A DNA stretch of 64,000 nt from Chryseobacterium camelliae (GTDB lineage Bacteria; Bacteroidota; Bacteroidia; Flavobacteriales; Weeksellaceae), in NCBI RefSeq assembly GCF_030818575.1, contig NZ_JAUTAL010000001.1:1240001-1304000 (forward strand). The letters run 5' to 3'. Positions 23,743 to 32,976 of the stretch are shown here, piece after piece. The translations under genes and the position numbers were made by a program. Below the pieces are notes generated by a model that worked only from the letters and a program-made list of their open reading frames with translations, did no database searches and had not been told where the DNA came from. How positions within the stretch are numbered: position 1 is the stretch's first letter; each line of letters opens with the position of its first letter.

Positions 23743-25362
23743 ATGGCAGAAGTAATTACAATGCCGCGTCTTTCCGATACAATGACGGAAGGAAAGGTGG
23801 CAAAATGGCATAAAAAAGTGGGCGATAAAGTAAAGGAAGGCGATATTCTTGCTGAAATTGAAACTGATAAAGCCGTTCAGGATTTCGAATCTGAGGTAGA
23901 AGGTACGCTTTTATATGTAGGTGTGGAAGAAAACGGCGCAGCAGCTGTGGATTCTGTACTAGCCATCATCGGTAATGAAGGAGAAGATATTTCCGGATTA
24001 ACCGGTGGAAGTGCTCCTGCATCCGGTGACTCTGAAGAGAAAAAAGTGGATGAGGAGCTGAAAACAGAAAATAATGCCACCAGCGTAGAACAAACTGATG
24101 CAGAAGTTCCTGCCGGTGTGGAAGTGATTACGATGCCTAGGCTTTCTGATACCATGACAGAAGGGAAAGTGGCTAAATGGCACAAAAATGTTGGAGACCA
24201 GGTAAAAGAAGGTGATCTTCTTGCTGAGATTGAAACTGATAAGGCTGTTCAGGACTTTGAGTCTGAATTCAACGGTGTTCTATTGAAGCAGGGTGTGGAA
24301 GAAGGTGGTGCTGCACCGGTAGATTCCGTACTGGCCATCATTGGCCCTGAAGGTACTGATGTTTCTTCAGTAGGTGCTCCTAAATCGGAAACGAAAAATG
24401 AATCACAGAAGCCTGCTGCTGAAGAAAAGACAGAACCTAAAGAGGAAAAAGCTTCTGAGCCGGCTGCAGACCATGCGTCTTCAGATCGTATTGCGATTTC
24501 ACCTCTGGCAAAGAAAATGGCCCAGGATAAAGGTGTTGATATCAACGCTATTCAGGGGTCCGGTGAAAACGGTAGAATCGTTAAAAAAGATATAGAAAAT
24601 TATCAGCCTTCACAGGCTAAGCCTTCTTCATCAGCTCCGGCGGCCAGTGCAGCTGCTCAGGTTGCCGTAAACTTTGTACAGGGTGAAGATACCGAGACTC
24701 AAAATTCTCAGGTAAGAAACATCATTGCAAAAAGACTTTCCGAAAGCAAATTCTCTGCGCCTCACTATTACCTGATGGTGGAAATCAATATGGATAAAGC
24801 TATTGCGGCAAGAAAAGAGATCAATTCCTTACCGGATACCAAAGTTTCTTTCAATGATATGATTATCAAGGCAACTGCTGTGGCTTTAAGAAAACACCCA
24901 CAGGTAAATTCAAGCTGGGCGGGAGATAAGATCATTCACAGAGGCAATATCAATATCGGTGTAGCGGTAGCCATTCCGGACGGACTGGTAGTTCCTGTTC
25001 TTAAAAATACAGATCAGATGAACTATACCCAGATTTCTGCTGCTGTAAAAGATATGGCATCAAGAGCTAAATCCAAAGGCCTTAAAGCGAACGAGATGGA
25101 AGGTTCTACCTTCTCAATTTCCAACCTGGGTATGTTCGGAATCGAGACTTTCACCAGTATCATCAATCAGCCGAACTCTGCCATTCTTTCCGTAGGCGCT
25201 ATCATAGAAAAGCCAATAGTAAAAGATGGACAGATTGTTGTAGGCAATACCATGAAGCTTTCATTAGCTTGTGACCACAGAGTGGTAGATGGTGCTACAG
25301 GAGCTGAATTCCTACAGACTTTACGAACTTATCTGGAAAATCCTTTAACTTTGTTACTGTAA
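23743..25362 (+). CDS. Pyruvate dehydrogenase E2 (dihydrolipoamide acetyltransferase)
   Basis: The 539-residue protein has two lipoyl domains: residues 1-78 with the lipoylated K43 (ETDKAVQDFES) and residues 125-203 with K167 in the same motif. A peripheral-subunit-binding domain follows at about 247-285 (ISPLAKKMAQDKGVDINAIQGSGENGRI spread over it), and a catalytic domain from about 320, with SLACDHRVVDGATGAEFLQ carrying the active-site His and Asp. It forms the core of the pyruvate dehydrogenase complex. The two lipoyl domains are almost identical in the shared block, so they arose by a fairly recent duplication. Confidence 0.95.
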   Translation: MAEVITMPRLSDTMTEGKVAKWHKKVGDKVKEGDILAEIETDKAVQDFESEVEGTLLYVGVEENGAAAVDSVLAIIGNEGEDISGLTGGSAPASGDSEEKKVDEELKTENNATSVEQTDAEVPAGVEVITMPRLSDTMTEGKVAKWHKNVGDQVKEGDLLAEIETDKAVQDFESEFNGVLLKQGVEEGGAAPVDSVLAIIGPEGTDVSSVGAPKSETKNESQKPAAEEKTEPKEEKASEPAADHASSDRIAISPLAKKMAQDKGVDINAIQGSGENGRIVKKDIENYQPSQAKPSSSAPAASAAAQVAVNFVQGEDTETQNSQVRNIIAKRLSESKFSAPHYYLMVEINMDKAIAARKEINSLPDTKVSFNDMIIKATAVALRKHPQVNSSWAGDKIIHRGNINIGVAVAIPDGLVVPVLKNTDQMNYTQISAAVKDMASRAKSKGLKANEMEGSTFSISNLGMFGIETFTSIINQPNSAILSVGAIIEKPIVKDGQIVVGNTMKLSLACDHRVVDGATGAEFLQTLRTYLENPLTLLL

Positions 25363-25383
25363 TTATTCAGATTCAATCATATG

Positions 25384-25410
25384 AACCTCCCTTAAAGGGA
25401 GGTTTTTTTA
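25384..25410 (+). terminator. Terminator of the pdhA-E2 operon
   Basis: AACCTCCCTT and AAGGGAGGTT pair around a single base and are followed by seven T. It starts 22 bases after the E2 stop codon. The remainder of the gap to the LolD-like gene shows no other element. Confidence 0.9.
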
Positions 25411-25524
25411 TGCTTTTAAAGGAAGCTGTAAACTTCTCGAAAACATCAGGTTTAAAAAATTAAGTAGGGGAATAAAATCATAAAATTTGGTGGGTTGGAT
25501 GCTGGAAATTCTGTTGAGATTCAT

Positions 25525-25532
25525 TACTTTTG
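25525..25532 (+). promoter_or_regulatory. -7 box for the LolD-like gene
   Basis: TACTTTTG, a perfect TAnnTTTG, ends 4 bases before ATG 25537. The transcript would be nearly leaderless. No convincing -33 element is visible. Confidence 0.4.
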
Positions 25533-25536
25533 AAAT

Positions 25537-26205
25537 ATGATTATAGCAAGGAATATTCATAAATCCTACGGGAATCTGAATGTATTAAAGGGTGTTGATA
25601 TCACCATCAAAACAGGTGAGGTAGTCTCTATTGTAGGAGAATCCGGTGCAGGAAAATCTACATTGCTACAGATTTTAGGAACTTTGGATCAGCCGACCAA
25701 TTCTAAACAGTATGATACGGAAATAAGCATTGCAGGAGAATCTTTTATCAATATGAATGACAGGCAGCTTTCCCGCTTTAGGAATCAGAATATCGGGTTT
25801 GTGTTTCAGTTCCATCAGCTTCTGCCGGAATTTACAGCACTTGAAAATGTACTGCTTCCCACGAAAATTGCGGGAGCTCAGGAAAAAGAAGCTTTGGAAA
25901 AAGCATATGCCCTGTTTGAGGACCTTAAGATAGAACAAAGGCTGCATCATAAGCCTAACCAGCTTTCCGGCGGTGAGGCGCAGAGGGTAGCCGTAGCAAG
26001 AGCTTTAATCAATACCCCTAAAATTATCTTTGCTGATGAACCTACAGGAAATCTGGATTCTAAAAATGCGGATGACCTTCATCGACTTTTTTTTGATCTA
26101 AGAGATAAATATAACCAGACCTTTGTGATTGTGACCCATAATCCTAACTTAGCTGAAATCACTGATCGTAAATTAGTCATGAAAGACGGTATGATCATCG
26201 AATAA
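25537..26205 (+). CDS. ABC transporter ATP-binding protein, LolD/MacB type
   Basis: The 222-residue protein is an ABC ATPase with Walker [11 protein letters not shown]-loop [19 protein letters not shown], signature [16 protein letters not shown], Walker [10 protein letters not shown] and H-switch VTHNPN. The sequence around the Q-loop resembles LolD and FtsE, the ATPases that extract lipoproteins from the inner membrane or work with FtsX. No permease gene is adjacent, so the partner is coded elsewhere. In Bacteroidota such orphan ATPases usually act with LolC/E-like or MacB-like permeases. Confidence 0.92.
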   Translation: MIIARNIHKSYGNLNVLKGVDITIKTGEVVSIVGESGAGKSTLLQILGTLDQPTNSKQYDTEISIAGESFINMNDRQLSRFRNQNIGFVFQFHQLLPEFTALENVLLPTKIAGAQEKEALEKAYALFEDLKIEQRLHHKPNQLSGGEAQRVAVARALINTPKIIFADEPTGNLDSKNADDLHRLFFDLRDKYNQTFVIVTHNPNLAEITDRKLVMKDGMIIE

Positions 26206-26274
26206 TAATGACATCTGATCTTATTGTAAACAAATTTTGTAACTTCAACTTCATCATTATAAATATTTTAATCC

Positions 26275-26952
26275 ATGACCATAAAATTTCTTGCACAAGA
26301 TGACAGGCCCAGAGAAAAGTTTATGCTGAAAGGCAGGAGCTCACTTTCTGATTCTGAGCTGCTGGCAATTATCATGGGAAGTGGGAGCAGGAATGAATCG
26401 GCAGTAGAACTTGCCAGGAAAGTTCTCGCTTCGGTTAACAACAGCTGGCATCAGCTGAGCCTGCTTTCTGCAAAAGAACTGATGAAATTTAAAGGTATAG
26501 GAGAGGTAAAGGCCATTTCCATTGCTACCGCTTTGGAAATCGGCAGAAGAAGGGCCCATCAGGAAATTCCTGATAAAGTTGTTATCAGCAATAGTGACGA
26601 TGCCTATCACCTGTTAAAAACATACCTGTCAGATCTTCGCACAGAAGAATTCTGGGCGGTATTCCTCAATCAGAGCAATAAGGTAATTCATATTTCTAAA
26701 CTTACACATGGCGGCATCAGTCAGTCTATTGTAGATGTCAGGATTCTTTTTAAAACAGCTCTGGAACATTTTTCTACAGGCATTATCATTGCACATAACC
26801 ACCCTTCAGGAAGCCTGAAGCCAAGCCGTGAAGATATGAACATTACGAGTAAGATCAGAGAAGCGGGAAGCTTCCTGAATATTCAGCTCCTTGATCATCT
26901 TATCATTACCGAAAATGCTTATTTCAGTTTTTCAGACGAAAGATTAATATGA
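26275..26952 (+). CDS. radC: RadC family protein (JAB/MPN+ domain)
   Basis: The 225-residue protein has an N-terminal helix-hairpin-helix-like region (LSDSELLAIIMGSGS and LMKFKGIGEVKAISIATALEIGRRR) and a JAMM metal site with HNHPSGSLKPSREDMN. The length is full for RadC. The name comes from an early misassigned repair mutant; the actual role is unresolved. The stop codon overlaps the next ORF by 4 bases (ATGA), so the AT-rich GNAT-like gene is coupled to it. Confidence 0.92.
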   Translation: MTIKFLAQDDRPREKFMLKGRSSLSDSELLAIIMGSGSRNESAVELARKVLASVNNSWHQLSLLSAKELMKFKGIGEVKAISIATALEIGRRRAHQEIPDKVVISNSDDAYHLLKTYLSDLRTEEFWAVFLNQSNKVIHISKLTHGGISQSIVDVRILFKTALEHFSTGIIIAHNHPSGSLKPSREDMNITSKIREAGSFLNIQLLDHLIITENAYFSFSDERLI

Positions 26953-27815
26953 TCAGGAAAATACGCTACAGCGAAATTGATTTTGACAAATATTCGGCCT
27001 GCCTGGAATCTTCCGTACAGAAAAACTGGTATGCGCGCAGAGAAGTTCTTGATGAGCTTTCCGGCAACTGGCATATCCTGGTATTGAATGACTACGAGGC
27101 TGTAATGCCTGTTAATATAAAGAAGAAGTACGGACTTAATTTTGTTCATATGCCGTTGTTCTGTCAGCAACTGGGTATCTTTTCCTTATTTGATGATCCG
27201 CAAATCAATGGTGAATTTTTAATTTTTTTAAAGAATAATTACAGAATATTTCTGTATTGTTTTAATCATAGCAACTCTTTCACAACTCAGATTGAAAACA
27301 GGAAGAACTATATTATTCCTATTTCAGACTATCTATTATTGAAAAGAAAGAAATATTTCAAAGGAAGAAAATCAACGGTTAAGTGGTCCCAACACCTTAT
27401 CTATAGGGAATTGCAACCAGATCAAACGATTAAGCAGTTTATTACAGAGAATTCCAAAGGAATATCAAAGTATAGAGATCTTGAAAAGTTTAAGAATTAT
27501 TTCGATTTTCTTTATACAAATAATTCTCTTAAACTTTGTTGTGCTTATCTTAATGACCAATTAATCAGTCTTGCTGTTTTAATATCGGAAGATAAGCAGT
27601 TTTCTTTATTATCATTGATTAATGATAAGAAATTTAAAGATGAAAATGGACCATCATTTCTTATTGACCAAATTCTAAAGAATTATATCCATGAAAAAAC
27701 CTTAAACTTCATGGGAGGGAATATTCGCGGGATAGAAGTGTTTTTTAAAAGTTTTGGTGGAGAGTTAAAGAGTTTTCCAATAATTGAGAATAAATTTATG
27801 AAAAAGTTTTCTTAA
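26949..27815 (+). CDS. GNAT/FemAB-like protein, AT-rich
   Basis: The 288-residue protein begins like a GNAT or FemAB-type acyl/aminoacyl transferase. The late segment LNFMGGNIRGIEVFFKSFGGELKSFPIIENKF (read over its parts) resembles the C-terminal end of FemAB/CelD-type folds, where an F-x-SFGG motif occurs. A patch of Lys and Tyr residues precedes it. The function is not certain. It overlaps radC by 4 bases and precedes the PhyH gene by 69 bases. Codon use is clearly more AT-rich than in neighbours (many TTT, AAA, ATT, AAT), suggesting recent acquisition. Confidence 0.65.
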   Translation: MIRKIRYSEIDFDKYSACLESSVQKNWYARREVLDELSGNWHILVLNDYEAVMPVNIKKKYGLNFVHMPLFCQQLGIFSLFDDPQINGEFLIFLKNNYRIFLYCFNHSNSFTTQIENRKNYIIPISDYLLLKRKKYFKGRKSTVKWSQHLIYRELQPDQTIKQFITENSKGISKYRDLEKFKNYFDFLYTNNSLKLCCAYLNDQLISLAVLISEDKQFSLLSLINDKKFKDENGPSFLIDQILKNYIHEKTLNFMGGNIRGIEVFFKSFGGELKSFPIIENKFMKKFS

Positions 27816-27884
27816 TAAACCAATTTGATATGTATATTGATTACGATTATTAATTTATAAATTTATAAAGTTTAAATCTACAGC

Positions 27885-28817
27885 ATGTTAAAGCAGATCC
27901 GTAATTATAAATTAACTTATGTTATTTACAATTTTTTCAATAAGAAAAAATTGAAGCATAACATACCACTGTACAGAAAATTTGGCATCCGCAAAAGTTA
28001 TTTTTCCAGTATATCAAGCAAAAATTTTTTACATCTTCCTCTTTCAGAAAGAAAAATAAATTTTGAGAAGTTGATAGGTACGGATTTGTACAGCAATCTA
28101 TCGGAGGAAAACAAAGCTAGTGTGCAGGAGTACGATAAAAATGGATTTATAGTTCTTAGAAATTACATAGATACAAATACAGCAGATGAGATCAATACTG
28201 AAATTGAAAAGCTGATGAATGAGGGAACACTTAAATTCCGGTATGGAGGAAAACTTATGTTTGCGATTCACCATTCTGAAATCATTCGTAGTATTGGAAA
28301 CGATGAAAAATTACTCGAGTTCTTATCTATTTTATTGGATGGGAATGCAAAACTGTTCCAAAGTATTAATTTCATTAACGGAAGTCAGCAAAAAACCCAT
28401 TCTGACAGCATTCATATGACTACTTATCCTCTAGGTGGTTTATTGGGAGTATGGATTGCTCTTGAAGATGTAGATGAGAATAACGGAGCACTACACTATA
28501 TTCCACAGAGTCACAAGCTTCCTTATTTCCTGAATTCTGATTATGATAATGAAGGATCAGCTCTCAAGATTGGCAAACAAAGTTATAAGGCTTATGAGGA
28601 ATTTCTTGAAGCAAAAGTAAAAGAGCTTGGTCTTCAAAAAGAAATTTTCAGAGCAAAAAAAGGTGATCTTCTCATTTGGCATGCTAATATTCTGCACGGC
28701 GGAGAGCCCCATCTAGATAAAAGCAGAACACGGAAAAGCCTTGTATACCACTATTTTGATAAAGACAGTATCTGTTATCATGAAGTGACGCAAAGACCTG
28801 CATTATTTCAGCTGTAA
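27885..28817 (+). CDS. Phytanoyl-CoA dioxygenase (PhyH) family protein
   Basis: The 310-residue protein is a non-haem Fe(II)/2-oxoglutarate dioxygenase. THSDSIHMTT gives the H-x-D iron ligands, the distal His is in ILHGGEPHLDKSRTRKS with the 2-oxoglutarate Arg close by, and GGLLGVWIALEDVDENNGALHYIPQSHKL is the typical PhyH core block (read in parts). It would hydroxylate an unknown small molecule or lipid-linked sugar. It shares the AT-rich composition of the gene before it, so the two may form a transferred pair. No biosynthetic cluster is seen nearby. Confidence 0.85.
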   Translation: MLKQIRNYKLTYVIYNFFNKKKLKHNIPLYRKFGIRKSYFSSISSKNFLHLPLSERKINFEKLIGTDLYSNLSEENKASVQEYDKNGFIVLRNYIDTNTADEINTEIEKLMNEGTLKFRYGGKLMFAIHHSEIIRSIGNDEKLLEFLSILLDGNAKLFQSINFINGSQQKTHSDSIHMTTYPLGGLLGVWIALEDVDENNGALHYIPQSHKLPYFLNSDYDNEGSALKIGKQSYKAYEEFLEAKVKELGLQKEIFRAKKGDLLIWHANILHGGEPHLDKSRTRKSLVYHYFDKDSICYHEVTQRPALFQL

Positions 28818-28832
28818 TTCAGAAAATATTAC

Positions 28833-28840
28833 TAATTTTG
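28833..28840 (+). promoter_or_regulatory. -7 box overlapping the start region of the 171-residue gene
   Basis: TAATTTTG (a TAnnTTTG match) ends 9 bases before ATG 28850. This excludes the in-frame TTG at 28838 as a start and implies a very short leader. Confidence 0.42.
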
Positions 28841-28849
28841 CGTCCTAAA

Positions 28850-29365
28850 ATGATGACAAGTTTTTCAGGATATCTGCCCTATGCATTTGCGCTCATTGTT
28901 GCAATTCCTTTTCTGGTTTTGCTAAGGCAATTTGTACATTCCTACGTTAATCTAAAAAATCAGGAACTTAAGCTTCTTACTGTAAAATCAGGTTCTGAAA
29001 ACAAGACCCACGCTTACGAAAGGATGACATTATTTATGGAAAGGATCAAGCCATCTAACCTGATCCAAAAATTCGACAGGGACCTAGCCGTTCATGAATT
29101 TATTTTCCTTACTGAGAAAGCTATTACGGAAGAGTTTGAATATAATGCCTCACAGCAGCTTTATCTTACAAAAAATGCATGGAAGAATATTGCTGATTCT
29201 AAAGCAGCTGTCATAGCGCTGCTTCATAAAACCTACGAAGATCTGAACAACAACCCGAGCCTGGAGGAGTTCAAAACCGTTTTTATCATGAATTACATCA
29301 ATGGTGAAGACTATATTGCTGCAACCATGGAAGATCTTAGAAGAGAAATTTTAATACTAATTTAA
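28850..29365 (+). CDS. Conserved flavobacterial membrane-anchored protein of unknown function
   Basis: From ATG 28850 the protein has 171 residues: one N-terminal transmembrane helix (about residues 6-27, YLPYAFALIVAIPFLVLL) and then a cytoplasmic helical region with KSGSENKTHAYERMTLFMERIKPSNLIQKF over its first part. The rest is rich in charged residues and Phe/Tyr. I do not recognise a catalytic motif; similar proteins occur widely in Flavobacteriia by recollection. It is 19 bases upstream of the pyrophosphatase gene and may be cotranscribed. Confidence 0.8.
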   Translation: MMTSFSGYLPYAFALIVAIPFLVLLRQFVHSYVNLKNQELKLLTVKSGSENKTHAYERMTLFMERIKPSNLIQKFDRDLAVHEFIFLTEKAITEEFEYNASQQLYLTKNAWKNIADSKAAVIALLHKTYEDLNNNPSLEEFKTVFIMNYINGEDYIAATMEDLRREILILI

Positions 29366-29384
29366 AATAAAAATAGATAAATAA

Positions 29385-29996
29385 ATGATTCCAAATTTTA
29401 AAGCACATCCATGGCATGGAATTTCTGCAGGGGAAGATGCGCCGAACGTAGTGAACGTTTTTGTAGAAATCGTTCCTTCAGACACTATTAAATATGAAAT
29501 TGATAAAGAGACGGGGTATCTTAAAGTAGACAGACCCCAGAAATTTTCCAACATCATTCCTGCTTTATATGGTTTTGTTCCGAGAACATACTGTAATAAT
29601 GAAGTTATGAAACTTGCAGTGGAGAGAGGTGCACAGGATGTGACTATGGGAGATCATGATCCATTGGATATATGCGTACTTAGTTCTCACAACATCCATG
29701 CAGGAGGTCTGCTGATGGAAGCGATTCCAATCGGTGGTTTTAAAATGATTGATGGGGGTGAAGCGGATGATAAGATTGTTGCTGTGATGATCAATGATCA
29801 TGCATTCGGACATTTCAGGGATATTTCTGAACTGCCACAGGCGGAAGTAAACCGATTAATGCACTATTTCCTTACGTATAAAAATCTTCCGGATGAACCG
29901 GCTAAATGCAGAATCCAGGAGATTTACGGAGCTGAGCATGCCAAATTGGTTATTAAGGCTTCCCAACAGGATTACGCAGACAAGTTCGGAGGATAA
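29385..29996 (+). CDS. ppa: Soluble inorganic pyrophosphatase
   Basis: The 203-residue protein is a family I pyrophosphatase: YEIDKETGYLKVDRP, YGFVPRTYCNNEV, the DHDPLDICVLS active-site motif with the metal-binding Asp residues, and DDKIVAVMINDHAFGHF. It hydrolyses pyrophosphate to two phosphates with Mg2+ in the cytoplasm, which drives nucleic acid and aminoacyl-tRNA synthesis. It lies just upstream of an ion-pumping membrane pyrophosphatase, so two enzymes for the same substrate are neighbours. Its length is slightly over the usual bacterial 170-180 residues and fits flavobacterial homologues. Confidence 0.95.
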   Translation: MIPNFKAHPWHGISAGEDAPNVVNVFVEIVPSDTIKYEIDKETGYLKVDRPQKFSNIIPALYGFVPRTYCNNEVMKLAVERGAQDVTMGDHDPLDICVLSSHNIHAGGLLMEAIPIGGFKMIDGGEADDKIVAVMINDHAFGHFRDISELPQAEVNRLMHYFLTYKNLPDEPAKCRIQEIYGAEHAKLVIKASQQDYADKFGG

Positions 29997-30019
29997 TCTG
30001 CCGGCTTACCGATATATTG

Positions 30020-30048
30020 ATAGGGATAAACATTTTGTTTATCCCTAT
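30020..30048. terminator. Terminator-like hairpin after the soluble pyrophosphatase
   Basis: ATAGGGATAAAC and GTTTATCCCTAT form a 12-bp perfect stem with an ATTTT loop, 24 bases past the stop codon. The following run has only scattered T, so termination may be partial. Confidence 0.6.
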
Positions 30049-30152
30049 TCTGTTATATAGATTTTCGGAATTCTGAATTATATTTCATTTTAAGCTGATG
30101 TACTGTGCTGCTTTACAGGTGCCAACGTGGAAATAATCAAAATGTTTTTATA

Positions 30153-30179
30153 TTGTATGAGAATTATTCATTATATTTC
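30153..30179 (+). promoter_or_regulatory. Promoter of the membrane pyrophosphatase gene
   Basis: TTG (30153-30155) and TATATTTC (30172-30179) are 16 bases apart; the second differs from TAnnTTTG by one base. The leader to ATG 30200 would be about 15 bases. Confidence 0.4.
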
Positions 30180-30199
30180 TATAACCAAAATATTAAACT

Positions 30200-32935
30200 A
30201 TGAATCTATTTGCACTAGTACCCGTTTTCGGTATTATCGCTTTGCTTTACACCTTTTTCCAGAGTAAATGGGTCAGCAAGCAGAATGCTGGGGACGAAAA
30301 AATGAAACTGATCAGCGGACATATTGCTGATGGTGCCATGGCTTTTCTCAAAGCCGAATACCGAATTCTTACTTATTTTGTCATTATTGTAGCTGTTTTG
30401 CTTGCGGTTATGGGCATGACCAATCCGGATTCTCACTGGACAATAGGAATTGCTTTCATTGTTGGAGCGGTTTTTTCCGCTTCCGCAGGTTTTATCGGGA
30501 TGAAAATTGCCACCAAAGCCAATGTAAGGACGGCTGAGGCGGCAAAGACCTCATTATCCAAAGCCCTGAAGGTCTCTTTTACAGGAGGTTCTGTGATGGG
30601 TATGGGCGTAGCAGGACTGGCTGTATTGGGATTAGGAGGTCTTTTCCTGATCATCAAGCAGATTTTTGCCTCCGATGCTCCTGTGGATTCTGTTGAAATG
30701 CAGAGAACTATTGAAATTCTTACCGGATTTTCGCTGGGAGCTGAATCCATTGCGCTATTTGCAAGGGTTGGCGGAGGTATTTATACCAAAGCGGCAGATG
30801 TTGGGGCTGACCTCGTAGGAAAAGTAGAGGCAGGAATTCCGGAGGATGATCCCAGAAATCCTGCTACCATTGCAGACAACGTGGGAGATAACGTAGGAGA
30901 CGTTGCCGGCATGGGAGCAGATCTTTTCGGGTCTTATGTGGCAACAGTACTTGCCACCATGGTGCTGGGAAGGGAAACCGTATCTGATGACGCATTCGGT
31001 GGTTTTGCCCCGATACTTTTACCGATGCTGATTGCCGGAACCGGAATCCTTTTTTCTATTGCCGGAACTTTTTTCGTGAGGATCAACGATCACGAGGATT
31101 CCTCAACTTCCAGTGTACAGAGCGCACTGAATCTTGGAAACTGGGGGAGTATCATCATAACTGCCATCGCATCCTATTTTCTGGTAACCTATCTTTTGCC
31201 TGAAACCATGGTACTGAGAGGATACGAATTTTCAAAGATGGGCGTTTTCGGTGCTATTATGGTAGGCCTTGTTGTAGGGACACTTATGAGCATTATTACG
31301 GAATACTATACAGCCATAGGCAAAAGACCCGTGTCCAGTATTGTGAGGCAGTCATCTACCGGACATGCGACCAATATTATCGGTGGACTTTCTGTAGGAA
31401 TGGAATCTACATTGTTACCAATTATTGTTTTAGCCGGCGGGATCTACGGATCTTACCTTTGTGCCGGATTATACGGAGTTGCAATTGCAGCTGCCGGAAT
31501 GATGGCCACAACGGCTATGCAGCTGGCTATTGATGCCTTTGGCCCGATCGCCGATAATGCAGGAGGTATTGCAGAAATGAGCGAACTTCCCAAAGAAGTG
31601 CGTGAGAAAACTGATATCCTCGATGCAGTAGGCAATACGACCGCCGCTACAGGAAAAGGATTTGCTATTGCTTCCGCTGCATTAACTGCACTGGCCCTTT
31701 TTGCAGCTTTCGTAGGCATTGCTGGAATTGACGGTATTGATATCTACCGTGCCGATGTACTGGCAGGTCTTTTCATAGGAGGCATGATCCCTTTTATCTT
31801 TTCATCATTAGCCATCACAGCGGTAGGTCAGGCGGCCATGGCCATGGTAGAGGAAGTAAGGAGGCAGTTCCGGGAAATACCCGGGATACTGGAAGGAAAA
31901 GCTCAGCCGGAATATGAAAAATGCGTAGCAATATCTACAGACGCTTCTATTAGGAAGATGATGCTTCCCGGAGCCATCGCCATTATTTCTCCTTTGTTGA
32001 TCGGGTTTATTTTTGGCCCTGAAGTTCTGGGAGGTTTTCTGGCTGGGGCTACGGTTTCCGGCGTTCTTATGGGAATGTTCCAGAATAATGCAGGAGGTGC
32101 CTGGGACAATGCAAAAAAATCCTTTGAGAAGGGAGTGGATATCAACGGGCAGACCTATTATAAAGGATCTGAACCTCATAAAGCTTCGGTAACAGGAGAT
32201 ACGGTGGGCGATCCGTTCAAAGATACTTCGGGGCCCTCTATGAACATCCTGATCAAGCTGATGTCTATTGTTTCCCTGGTAATAGCCCCTACATTGGCTG
32301 TGATTCATAAAGATAAGATTGAGGCGGAGAGGGCGGCAAAAATTGAGCGTCTTACCGGAACAGTGGGAACCCAGCCCGTTCAGGCTCCTGCGGGAGCATC
32401 TGCCATTCCAACTGCTGTACCAGAAACAAAAGGTCATTTAAATGAAAACGGCGATTTTGTCTATGAAACAGGAAACGTACAACAGGTTAAGCTGAAAGGA
32501 GGAAAAACAATTTCTATTGGTGACGGCACTCAGCTCTATCAAATGTATACCCTGTTAAAACGCAAAGACCAGGCTCTTCTCAATCCGGATCGATGGTTCA
32601 CTATTGAAAACCTGTATTTTGAGAATGGTTCCAGTGATCTGAAAGCAGGTGCTGAAGCTCAGCTCCTCAACCTGGCTGAAATCATGACTGCTTATCCCGA
32701 CCTGAAAATAAAGTTAGGAGGATATACAGATAATACTGGAAACGAAGAAAGCAATCAAAGTTTATCCAATCTGCGTGCTCAGACTGCTAAACTGAAACTG
32801 CTTGAAATGGGAATCGCTGCAGACCGTATGGAAGCGGAAGGCTACGGATCCCAACATCCGGTTTGTATTGCTAACGATACCGATGAATGTAAAGCCAGAA
32901 ACAGGAGGATTGATATACGTGTGCTCTCTTTCTGA
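30200..32935 (+). CDS. hppA: K+-dependent membrane pyrophosphatase fused to a periplasmic OmpA-like domain
   Basis: This 911-residue protein has an ion-pumping pyrophosphatase core (about residues 1-700, 16 transmembrane helices) with the substrate site motifs [20 protein letters not shown] and [23 protein letters not shown]482 and G485 in [11 protein letters not shown] match the K+-dependent class. Glu182 is in helix 5 ([10 protein letters not shown]), and the Glu usual at the LFGSYV position of helix 6 is a Gly (G244), as I recall for Flavobacterium johnsoniae-type H+-PPases. A linker of about 95 residues leads to an OmpA/MotB-like domain at 797-911 ([36 protein letters not shown] and NRRIDIRV). 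Both termini of these pumps face the periplasm, so the domain can bind peptidoglycan. It would hydrolyse cytoplasmic pyrophosphate and export H+ or Na+. Confidence 0.95.
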   Translation: MNLFALVPVFGIIALLYTFFQSKWVSKQNAGDEKMKLISGHIADGAMAFLKAEYRILTYFVIIVAVLLAVMGMTNPDSHWTIGIAFIVGAVFSASAGFIGMKIATKANVRTAEAAKTSLSKALKVSFTGGSVMGMGVAGLAVLGLGGLFLIIKQIFASDAPVDSVEMQRTIEILTGFSLGAESIALFARVGGGIYTKAADVGADLVGKVEAGIPEDDPRNPATIADNVGDNVGDVAGMGADLFGSYVATVLATMVLGRETVSDDAFGGFAPILLPMLIAGTGILFSIAGTFFVRINDHEDSSTSSVQSALNLGNWGSIIITAIASYFLVTYLLPETMVLRGYEFSKMGVFGAIMVGLVVGTLMSIITEYYTAIGKRPVSSIVRQSSTGHATNIIGGLSVGMESTLLPIIVLAGGIYGSYLCAGLYGVAIAAAGMMATTAMQLAIDAFGPIADNAGGIAEMSELPKEVREKTDILDAVGNTTAATGKGFAIASAALTALALFAAFVGIAGIDGIDIYRADVLAGLFIGGMIPFIFSSLAITAVGQAAMAMVEEVRRQFREIPGILEGKAQPEYEKCVAISTDASIRKMMLPGAIAIISPLLIGFIFGPEVLGGFLAGATVSGVLMGMFQNNAGGAWDNAKKSFEKGVDINGQTYYKGSEPHKASVTGDTVGDPFKDTSGPSMNILIKLMSIVSLVIAPTLAVIHKDKIEAERAAKIERLTGTVGTQPVQAPAGASAIPTAVPETKGHLNENGDFVYETGNVQQVKLKGGKTISIGDGTQLYQMYTLLKRKDQALLNPDRWFTIENLYFENGSSDLKAGAEAQLLNLAEIMTAYPDLKIKLGGYTDNTGNEESNQSLSNLRAQTAKLKLLEMGIAADRMEAEGYGSQHPVCIANDTDECKARNRRIDIRVLSF

Positions 32936-32976
32936 TTCCGGGAATTCAAGATCATTAATATCAAAATAAACAATAT

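Noticed and set aside
25537..26205. LolD-like ATPase as part of an operon with pdhA/E2 or radC
   Set aside because: A strong terminator lies before it, it has its own -7 box, and radC follows after a 69-base gap; no functional link.
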